From assembly GCA_022447335.1 (NCBI GenBank), contig JAKVCF010000023.1, positions 1-23,394 on the forward strand: DNA of 23,394 bases, written 5' to 3'. The position numbers and the translations under genes are program-made. A model generated the notes under the pieces. It was not told the origin of the DNA, did not search any database, and worked only from the letters and a program-made list of their open reading frames with translations. Shown here one piece after another: positions 16,222 through 22,851 of this stretch. The first letter of the stretch is position 1. Every line of letters starts with the position of its first letter. This stretch comes from Planctomycetota bacterium (GTDB lineage Bacteria; Planctomycetota; UBA1135).

Positions 16222-17379
16222 CTAGGTAGGAAGCCGCATGGCGAAGCGATAGGCTTCCAAAGTTTGGGCCGCACTTTGCTCCCAGGTGAAGTCGGCTGAG
16301 CGTGCGAGGCCTTGTTCGCGCATGCGGGCGCGTAAATTATGATCGCCCTCAGTTTGCTGCAGTGTGCGAGCGATCGAAGCTGGATCATTCGGCTCAAAAA
16401 GCAAAGCGGCTCCGGCAGTGACCTCGGGTAGAGCGCCGCGGTTGCTGCAAAGTACTGGGGTGCCAGCGGCCATTGCTTCCATGGCGGTCATTCCAGTGCC
16501 TTCATGTCGTGCGGGGTGTACAAAGCCACAAGCTCCGGCCATTAGGGTTGGCAGGTCGTCCGTAGCGACATAGCCCGGGAGATGCAGACGTCCCTGGAGG
16601 CGAGTTCGTCGCGCACAGGCCTCGCGAATACGTTGGCTCTGCCAGCCATATGGTCCGGCTAGCACCAGATCGGCTTTCAGGCCTCGTGAGACCGCCAATT
16701 CGAAGGCATCGACCAAGTTTTTGAGGTTCTTGCGTGGCTCGATAGCACCGAGGAATAGGAAGTAGGGGCGTTGCTCGAGGCCCATGCGCGCGCGGACCTG
16801 CGCGATTCCGGCCGGGTCCTGAGCAGCCTCTGAAAAACCTGGCGTGGTACCCGGCGGTACAACCACGGTACGCCCGCGCGGTACGTGATATAGCCGGATG
16901 AGGTCTTCACGTGTGCCTTCGCTTGCACAGATCCAGAGGCAGGCGCTCTCGGTCATGCCGAGTAGCCCCTTTTCAAGTCGCTCGACTTGCTTTGGGCGAT
17001 AGAGTTGAGGGTGGTCGCGGTGTAGTAGGCTTTGAACTGATACAACCAGTCGAGCGCGGGTGGGCAGGAACCAGCGTGGATGGCTGAGGTGCAGTAGATC
17101 GGCTTTGCCCGGACCGAGCCATTCAGTGCGCAAGCCGAGGCGGCCTAGCGTGGCTAGCGCTGAAGCGCTTGCCCAGTGGTGGTGGATACTCGCGCCGGCG
17201 GATGCAATGCCGGGAAGCATTCCTGTCCGCCAGGGGTAGGCGGAGGTGGTCAGCAGGCCGAAGTCGACCTCATTCGGCGCCTGGCGCAGCAGGGCGGGTA
17301 CCAGCAATCGCCAGGCTGCATCAAGCCCACCGCGCTGGCGTGCGCGTGTCAGTCTTCGGCCGTCGAGCAGGACTCGCAT
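16222..17379 (-). CDS. Glycosyltransferase family 4 protein
   Basis: The 385-residue product has a GT-B fold of the GT4 (glycosyl transferases group 1) kind. The C-terminal donor lobe shows FLGAIEPRKNLKNLVDAF (209-226) with Arg216/Lys217, LVLAGPYGW, LHLPGYVATDDLPTLMAGA, and the E-x7-E motif EGTGMTAME (Glu293, Glu301), followed by GTPVLCSNRGALPEV. The N-terminal lobe is Arg-rich and has no membrane segment, so a peripheral cytoplasmic enzyme is likely. Donor and acceptor sugars cannot be told from sequence. It stands alone, convergent with the sigma-54 activator (five-base gap) and facing the porin across a long divergent region. Confidence 0.88.
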   Translation of the reverse strand: MRVLLDGRRLTRARQRGGLDAAWRLLVPALLRQAPNEVDFGLLTTSAYPWRTGMLPGIASAGASIHHHWASASALATLGRLGLRTEWLGPGKADLLHLSHPRWFLPTRARLVVSVQSLLHRDHPQLYRPKQVERLEKGLLGMTESACLWICASEGTREDLIRLYHVPRGRTVVVPPGTTPGFSEAAQDPAGIAQVRARMGLEQRPYFLFLGAIEPRKNLKNLVDAFELAVSRGLKADLVLAGPYGWQSQRIREACARRTRLQGRLHLPGYVATDDLPTLMAGACGFVHPARHEGTGMTAMEAMAAGTPVLCSNRGALPEVTAGAALLFEPNDPASIARTLQQTEGDHNLRARMREQGLARSADFTWEQSAAQTLEAYRFAMRLPT

Positions 17380-17956
17380 CGAGGCCCAGATTTTGCCACT
17401 TCTGAGCTATAAAACCCGATTTTCTCGACTTGCATGGAGGCCCTTAATATAGATAGTGGTGCAAATAGCTTGGGCCAGGTGAGATTTGCCCGGGATACAG
17501 CGATTTATGATTTCGGGCGGCGGTTTGTAGAAAATCTACGTAAAGCATTTTTTTAAATGAACTTATGAATAAATCCACCCCGACTTGTCAGGTCAAATAT
17601 GGGGCGGGAAGAAAAAGATATAAACTTAAGCGACTTTAAATAAACAACTTATGGCGGATTGATGGAAATAAGAGCCAACTCGGTCGAAAACGAGAAAACG
17701 CCTGGGGGTGCTGCCGATGTTTACGTGAAGGAACGCGGCAGCGTTGCCTCTTCAGGTCAAAAATGGCTTGCAACGAGACAGCCTGGCGGCAGAATGTTCC
17801 GCCAACTCCGTTCGGGGCCCCCTGGTCCCTATCGGAGTGAACTGAAAGTCTCTCACGTGTGTCCCTTCGGGGTTCGGGATCTCCCCCTCACGTGCTGGAT
17901 TCTCACCCCCCTCGAGGGGAATTCAATCTCCCCCTCGGGGGCATAAGGAGGAAGTG
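17380..17956 (+). promoter_or_regulatory. Long divergent regulatory region and structured leader of the porin gene
   Basis: This is the only gene-free stretch over 300 bases. Its left part (about 17400-17660) is markedly AT-rich for this window, with runs such as CATTTTTTTAAATG and GACTTTAAATAAAC; promoters for both neighbours probably lie here, but none fits consensus well enough to place. The right part is GC-rich and packed with exact inverted repeats: GCTGCC/GGCAGC (17710-17715/17737-17742), CGTTGC/GCAACG (17742-17747/17770-17775), TGGCGG/CCGCCA (17784-17789/17799-17804), CCCCTCGAGGGG (17908-17919) and CCCCC/GGGGG (17930-17934/17937-17941). CACGTG occurs twice (17854, 17889) and ATCTCCCCCTC twice (17879, 17926). 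I recognise no known riboswitch or RNA family. Confidence 0.55.
17945..17951 (+). promoter_or_regulatory. Strong ribosome-binding site of the porin gene
   Basis: AAGGAGG, a full anti-16S match, lies five bases before the ATG at 17957. It is the best ribosome-binding site in the window and decides for the ATG over the overlapping GTG at 17954. It begins four bases after the CCCCC/GGGGG inverted repeat. Confidence 0.85.
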
Positions 17957-19183
17957 ATGAAAACCCAAATGATTCTGGCCGCTTTGGCCGCTGCTTCGCT
18001 GAGTGCGCAGGGCGTCGCCCAACAGGGTGATTCTCTGGAACGTGCCCTCACCGATCTCAACAGTGGGCTGACTGCTTCGGCTGACGACCACAACATGGAT
18101 ATCTGGGGTGATGCCCGTATCCGCAACGCCTACGCTTTCGGCGATGGCGACAACAAAGATCTGGACGCTCGCTACCGTCTGCGCTTCTCGTTCCAACTGA
18201 ACGAGAATGTCAGCGGTACTCTTGGCCTGACCGGCTTTGAGAACTGGGGCTCCCAGGTTGGCGATAAGCTCTCTGGCAACGACGCCGCGATTGATACTCG
18301 CATCGACGTAGCCAACTTCGCCGCCAACAACGTGTTTGGCGATGGTGGCACGATCACCGTTGGTCGTGACTACTACACTCTTGGTTCTGGCCGCATTCTC
18401 GGTTCGGATGATTGGGACAACGCTCCTGTCGTTCAGACCGGTATCTGGTACGACCACGAGGCAAACGGCATGAACCTGCAAGTGTTCGCGCTGATGAGCC
18501 AAGACGAAGATGACTTCACTGGTGCAGGTGCTCAAACCGAAGACCAGTGGGGTTTGACCTTCGACTACGCGATGGATACTCCGATTGGCAATGTGACTTT
18601 GGCTCCGTACATTCTGTCGGACCGTCGTTCTGGCATCGGCTTCGAAGATGGCTACTACTTGGGTACCGCTTTCGGTGCTTCCATGGCCGGCTTCGACTTT
18701 GATGGCGAACTGGCTAAGCAGGATGGCGCAGGCAATGCATACGCCATTGGTACCACCATTGGGCTGGATGCTCTCGCTCAGATTCCGGGTGTGCAAGATG
18801 GTGCTCTGAGCATCAACATCACCTCGGCTGATGACGACTTCAACCCGGTGTCCTACGCTGATGGTCGTGGTGCTGTGCAGCACGGTGTCGGTACTCTGCA
18901 GGACTTCCTGCCGAATGGCATCTGGTCGGCCGCTACGGATGCGACCCACGCTGCTCTTGCTTTCTCGCCTGGTGAAGGTTGGAACGGTAGCCTCGGTTAC
19001 TGGACGATCACTAACGGTGATGCTGACACCAACGCTTGGGAGCTCTCGATGGGCACCACCCTTGCCGGTGCTGTTGACCTGTGGCTTGGTTACACCAACG
19101 CTTCGTCGGACGATGCTGACGCTGGTGTCGGCGCAGCTTCGGATGACAGCACGCTTTGGATGACCCTCGGCGTCGCTTTCTAA
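17957..19183 (+). CDS. Porin-like beta-barrel outer-membrane protein
   Basis: The 408-residue product begins with a signal peptide: MKTQMILAALAAASLSAQGVA, with likely cleavage after Ala21. The mature part is rich in Asp, Gly, Asn and aromatics. It shows alternating amphipathic strands such as YRLRFSFQLNE and GTITVGRDYYTLGSG, and ends in WMTLGVAF with a terminal Phe, the usual sorting signal for BAM-assembled barrels. This suggests a general diffusion or ligand-specific porin; I cannot name the family or substrate. Strong ribosome-binding site, repetitive preferred codons (GGT, GCT, GAC, ACC, AAC) and a strong terminator point to high expression as a single-gene unit. The very acidic mature protein could fit cation preference or a saline habitat, which is inference only. 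Confidence 0.82.
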   Translation: MKTQMILAALAAASLSAQGVAQQGDSLERALTDLNSGLTASADDHNMDIWGDARIRNAYAFGDGDNKDLDARYRLRFSFQLNENVSGTLGLTGFENWGSQVGDKLSGNDAAIDTRIDVANFAANNVFGDGGTITVGRDYYTLGSGRILGSDDWDNAPVVQTGIWYDHEANGMNLQVFALMSQDEDDFTGAGAQTEDQWGLTFDYAMDTPIGNVTLAPYILSDRRSGIGFEDGYYLGTAFGASMAGFDFDGELAKQDGAGNAYAIGTTIGLDALAQIPGVQDGALSINITSADDDFNPVSYADGRGAVQHGVGTLQDFLPNGIWSAATDATHAALAFSPGEGWNGSLGYWTITNGDADTNAWELSMGTTLAGAVDLWLGYTNASSDDADAGVGAASDDSTLWMTLGVAF

Positions 19184-19203
19184 GGATCATCTGATCCTTT
19201 CCC

Positions 19204-19238
19204 AAGCGGGGACACTTTGGTGTCCCCGCTTTTCTTTT
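19204..19238 (+). terminator. Rho-independent terminator after the porin gene
   Basis: AAGCGGGGACAC (19204-19215) and GTGTCCCCGCTT (19220-19231) form a perfect 12-base stem around a TTTG loop. The stem is followed by the T-rich TTCTTTTT tract. It lies 20 bases past the porin stop and insulates the metallophosphoesterase gene. Confidence 0.95.
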
Positions 19239-19263
19239 TGCCCGGTTTGGCCGATAGGGGTTT

Positions 19264-20289
19264 ATGGGAGTTCAGATCGCCCCTTTGCCGGATGGCCCAC
19301 TCGACCTGGTGGGCGACATTCATGGCGAGATTGATGCGCTTGAGCGCTTACTCGCGTTGCTCGGTTATCGTCCGGACGGCTCGCATCCGGAAGGGCGTCG
19401 CCTAGTCTTTCTTGGCGATCTCGTCGATCGCGGGAGTGACAGCATCGCTGTGGTGGCCCTTGTGCGTGAACTCGTGCGTTCTGGTCACGCCTTCTGTCTG
19501 TTGGGTAATCACGAGCTCAACCTATTGCTGGGGAAGCGCCGTGAGGGAAACGAGTGGTTCTGGGGTGAAATTCAGGAGTTACGGGAGGGTGGGCGGATTG
19601 TCCAGAATCTTGCTGACGAGCCCACGCGCGCCTGGATTCTCGACTTTTTGCGTGAGCTGCCATTAGGTTTTGAGCGCGCTGACCTGCGCGCGGTCCATGC
19701 GGCTTGGACGCCTTCGCTGAAGGCTAAGTTGAGTCTGGTGCCTGGGCCGGCCGATGCGGTATTCCATGAGTACCAAAAGCGCATTGAAGTGTCGCTACGG
19801 AGGGAGGGCATCCATCCGAAGAGCCAAACTGCCGATTTGCGCCGCCAGAACCTGAATCCGGTCTGTCTTGCGACCTCAGGGATCGAACGATTGACTCTGG
19901 AACCGTTCTGGGCGGGCGGCCGTTTGCGCCGCGTGGAGCGCGTTGCTTGGTGGGAGGACTACCGGGAGCCTCAGACTGTTGTCTTTGGGCACTACTGGCG
20001 CGCCCTGAGCGAGCCTGAGCGTCCCGTGAAGGGCAGACCCTATCTTTTCAGAGATCGTGCGCCAGAGGACGCCCTAGGGCCTCTGGGGAACGCCCTTTGT
20101 ATGGACTTCTCGGTAGGGGTGCGCAACATCGAGCGTGCGCAGGGGCGCGCCTGCCGATTCGATAACGCTTTGGCGGGGCTCCGCTTCCCGGAGATGGAGC
20201 TGGTTTTCGATCACGGCGATGCCCGCCGGGTCGTGCAGCCTCTCGATCAGGCCAGCTTGTCGTTGCCGGTTTCGGCGCGTGCTTCGTAG
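19264..20289 (+). CDS. Calcineurin-like metallophosphoesterase
   Basis: The 341-residue product has the full two-metal phosphoesterase set: DIHG at 18-21, GDLVDRG at 51-57, GNHE at 81-84, a later His145 in VHAAW, and GHYW at 242-245. The arrangement resembles bacterial Ser/Thr-phosphatase-like (PrpE, Ap4A hydrolase) proteins. The segment after residue 150 is longer than in ApaH and not recognised. Likely substrates are a phosphoprotein or a dinucleoside polyphosphate; neither can be fixed from sequence. An AGGGG lies just before the ATG. The 3' end overlaps the 3' end of rsfS on the other strand by 43 bases. Confidence 0.87.
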   Translation: MGVQIAPLPDGPLDLVGDIHGEIDALERLLALLGYRPDGSHPEGRRLVFLGDLVDRGSDSIAVVALVRELVRSGHAFCLLGNHELNLLLGKRREGNEWFWGEIQELREGGRIVQNLADEPTRAWILDFLRELPLGFERADLRAVHAAWTPSLKAKLSLVPGPADAVFHEYQKRIEVSLRREGIHPKSQTADLRRQNLNPVCLATSGIERLTLEPFWAGGRLRRVERVAWWEDYREPQTVVFGHYWRALSEPERPVKGRPYLFRDRAPEDALGPLGNALCMDFSVGVRNIERAQGRACRFDNALAGLRFPEMELVFDHGDARRVVQPLDQASLSLPVSARAS

Positions 20290-20708
20290 TCGACCGCTTC
20301 AGTTTCGTCGCCGCCGTTGGGGGGCTCTTCGCCTTCGGGCGCGATCTCATAGCGATCGGCGTCTGCCCACAGCTCGTCTAGGCCATAGAACTCGCGCGCG
20401 TCTTCGGTAAGGACATGCACGACCACGTTGCCCAAGTCGACCAGCAGCCATGAAGAGCGCTGTGACCCTTCCACATGGCCTTTATGACCGAGCGCCTTCT
20501 TGGCGGTTTCATTCAGGCGATCGGCGAGCGCTTTGGTTTGCCGAGCACTCTGCGTGGTTGCTAGGACGAAGTAGTCCGTGACTTGCAGCAGTTCTTGAAC
20601 GCCGAGGACGCATACGCCCTCGGCCTTCAGTTCATCGGCCGCAAGAGCCAGCCCGAAGGCCAGCTCTTGGGATGTCCAGGTCGCCGGATCGGCGGGAATC
20701 TCCAACAC
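20247..20708 (-). CDS. rsfS: Ribosomal silencing factor RsfS
   Basis: The 153-residue product binds ribosomal protein L14 on the large subunit and blocks subunit joining when nutrients are scarce. The core motifs are VTDYFVLATTQSARQTKALA (about 43-62), SSWLLVDLGNVVVHVL and EDAREFYGLDELWADA. After the core, a 35-residue acidic, low-complexity tail (about 118-153) is longer than in E. coli RsfS (105 residues); this is the part encoded opposite the end of the metallophosphoesterase gene. It lies four bases after hppA, not beside nadD as in many bacteria. Confidence 0.94.
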   Translation of the reverse strand: MLEIPADPATWTSQELAFGLALAADELKAEGVCVLGVQELLQVTDYFVLATTQSARQTKALADRLNETAKKALGHKGHVEGSQRSSWLLVDLGNVVVHVLTEDAREFYGLDELWADADRYEIAPEGEEPPNGGDETEAVDYEARAETGNDKLA

Positions 20709-20712
20709 GTCT

Positions 20713-22743
20713 TTAGACGGCGGTGAAGAACGGCAGCAGCAGAAGGCTGACCACCGACATCAACTTGAGCAGGATGTTCAGCGAGGGGCCGGAAGTGTCT
20801 TTGAAGGGATCACCGACGGTGTCACCCACGACCGCAGCCTTGTGAGGGTCACTGCCTTTGCCACCGTGGTTACCCTTTTCGATGTACTTCTTCGCATTGT
20901 CCCATGCGCCACCGGCATTCGACATGAAGATTGCCATCATCACGCCGCCCGCAAGCGAGCCAGCCAGCATACCACCCAACATTTGGACGTCGTAGAGGCC
21001 GACGGCAATCGGAGCAAGGATCGCCAGCATGCCTGGTGCGATCATTTCCCTCAGCGATCCTTGAGTCGAGATTGAAACACAAGAGGCGTAGTCCGGCTTG
21101 CCGGTTCCCTCGAGGATGCCTGGGATTTCTTTGAACTGACGGCGGACCTCTTCGATCATCGAGAAGGCTGCGCGGCCAACGGCTTCCATCGTCATGGCAC
21201 CGAAGACGAAGGGCAGCATGCCACCAATCAGTAGGCCCATCACCACGTTGGGGTTGGTGATTGACAGATCGACGCCAGCCGATCTTCCGAAGGCGCTGAA
21301 GAAGGCTAGCGCGGTTAGTGCAGCCGAGCCGATTGCAAAGCCTTTTCCGATTGCGGCAGTGGTGTTGCCGACCGCATCAAGGGCATCGGTGCGCTCGCGC
21401 ACTTCCGGAGGAAGCTCGGCCATTTCAGCCATTCCGCCTGCGTTATCTGCCACTGGTCCATAAGCATCGACACCCAGCGAAATGCCAAGAGTTGAGAGCA
21501 TGCCAACTGCGGCTAGCGCGATGCCGTAGATTTCGGCTTGTTCGTACGCAATCGCAATCGTGATGACAATCAGTATGACCGGGATGGCAGTCGACTTCAT
21601 GCCGACGCCGAGGCCCGCGATGATGTTGGTTGCTTCACCAGTCTCCGACTGACTTGCGATGCTCTTGACTGGCTTGAACTCGAAGGCGGTGTAGTATTCG
21701 GTGATCTTGCCGATCAGTACGCCAGCAACCAGCCCAGCCATAACGGTGATGAACAGGTTCATGCCTTCGTATTCGCCAAAGGCTAGGCCTGCCATGTTAG
21801 TTAGGTAGTAAGCGCCACCTGCGAGCAGGATTGAAGCTACCAGGAGGCCGCGGAAAAGCGCCGAATGAATCTGTGACTCGTCTTCGGTCTTGACGAAGAA
21901 GGTGCCGACAATCGAAGCCAAGATGCCGAAGCCAGCAAGAGCCATCGGCAACTGGACCAGGCCTACGTCGCCAACCAGCCCTTGGGTCGCGCCAATGGAG
22001 ATAGCGCCCAGAGTCATGGCTGCGATAATTGAGCCGACGTAAGATTCAAAAAGGTCGGCGCCCATTCCGGCGACGTCACCTACGTTGTCACCTACGTTGT
22101 CGGCGATGGTTGCAGGGTTGCGAGGGTCATCTTCCGGAATGCCTGCTTCTACTTTGCCGACAAGGTCGGCGCCGACGTCAGCCGCTTTGGTGTAAATGCC
22201 GCCGCCGACACGAGCGAACAGTGCGATCGACGAGGCGCCAAAGCTGAAGCCGAGCACCGACTGCAGAGCGTTCTCGTCCTGGCCGTACATTGTCGTGAAG
22301 CCCCAGACGCCAAGCAGGCCTAGGCCGACCACGGTCAGGCCCATGACAGTGCCACTGCGGAAGGCAACGGTCAGCGCACCGGCCAGCCCATCGCGAGCTG
22401 CTTCGGTGGTACGCACTGCAGCACGCGTTGCAGTGTGCATGCCTACCCAACCTGCGATGGCTGAAGCGGCTGCACCCGAAAGGAAGGCAACTGTCGTCTG
22501 CATGCCACCTCCCTTGTCCTCGCCGAGGAGGAAGAGAGCGGCTGCGACGATCACCACGAAGCCTGTCAGGAGCTTATATTCAGTCACCAGGAAGGCTTTC
22601 GCGCCTTCCTGAATAGCCGTAGCGAGTTCCTGCATACGATCGGTGCCGGCCGGTGCGGCCATCACTTTGCGTTGCAAGAGGATGGCGACGATCAAGCCGA
22701 GCGCGGCGCCGATCCAGGGGAGCATTTCAACCATTTGTTCCAT
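20713..22743 (-). CDS. hppA: Membrane-bound ion-pumping pyrophosphatase, K+-dependent type
   Basis: The 676-residue protein, with about 16 membrane helices, hydrolyses pyrophosphate and pumps H+ and/or Na+. The pyrophosphate site is intact: DVGADLVGKVE (189-199), DDPRNPATIADNVGDNVGD (205-223), DAYGPVADNAGG (426-437) and GDTVGDPFKDTSGPSLN (640-656). GNTTAAIGKG (459-468), with Ala463 and Gly466, marks the K+-dependent subfamily; K+-independent enzymes read GNTTKA. The ion-gate segment reads DLFESYVGS with Glu233 and Gly237, the placement of Na+-type pumps, whereas plant H+ pumps have the Glu four residues later. Pumped ion is therefore uncertain. RsfS follows after four bases. Confidence 0.95.
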   Translation of the reverse strand: MEQMVEMLPWIGAALGLIVAILLQRKVMAAPAGTDRMQELATAIQEGAKAFLVTEYKLLTGFVVIVAAALFLLGEDKGGGMQTTVAFLSGAAASAIAGWVGMHTATRAAVRTTEAARDGLAGALTVAFRSGTVMGLTVVGLGLLGVWGFTTMYGQDENALQSVLGFSFGASSIALFARVGGGIYTKAADVGADLVGKVEAGIPEDDPRNPATIADNVGDNVGDVAGMGADLFESYVGSIIAAMTLGAISIGATQGLVGDVGLVQLPMALAGFGILASIVGTFFVKTEDESQIHSALFRGLLVASILLAGGAYYLTNMAGLAFGEYEGMNLFITVMAGLVAGVLIGKITEYYTAFEFKPVKSIASQSETGEATNIIAGLGVGMKSTAIPVILIVITIAIAYEQAEIYGIALAAVGMLSTLGISLGVDAYGPVADNAGGMAEMAELPPEVRERTDALDAVGNTTAAIGKGFAIGSAALTALAFFSAFGRSAGVDLSITNPNVVMGLLIGGMLPFVFGAMTMEAVGRAAFSMIEEVRRQFKEIPGILEGTGKPDYASCVSISTQGSLREMIAPGMLAILAPIAVGLYDVQMLGGMLAGSLAGGVMMAIFMSNAGGAWDNAKKYIEKGNHGGKGSDPHKAAVVGDTVGDPFKDTSGPSLNILLKLMSVVSLLLLPFFTAV

Positions 22744-22775
22744 CGTTTCTGGCGAAGACGGGGGGCGCAGGCCAC

Positions 22776-22804
22776 TTTCTATGCTTTTGCATGTGGTCCT
22801 GCAA
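22776..22804 (-). promoter_or_regulatory. Candidate promoter of hppA-rsfS with an inverted repeat
   Basis: On the minus strand, TTGCAG (22804-22799) and TAGAAA (22781-22776) are 17 bases apart, each with four of six consensus bases. The -35 element and spacer overlap a perfect inverted repeat TTTTGCA-N8-TGCAAAA (22785-22791 and 22800-22806), a possible operator. A further TAGAAT lies upstream near 22820-22825 without a clear partner. The gap to the hppA ATG is about 32 bases. Confidence 0.4.
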
Positions 22805-22851
22805 AATGAGCCGAAGATTCTAGCGTGGCGCGTGCCGTTCGGTGGCGATCC

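Noticed and set aside
17527..17539. GTAGA-AAA-TCTAC hairpin followed by a T run as a possible terminator.
   Set aside because: No plus-strand gene ends upstream of it, the stem is short and AT-rich, and the T run is separated from the stem.
17380..17956. Search by eye for a -24/-12 sigma-54 promoter (TGGCAC-N5-TTGCA) before the porin.
   Set aside because: No match with the right spacing was seen.
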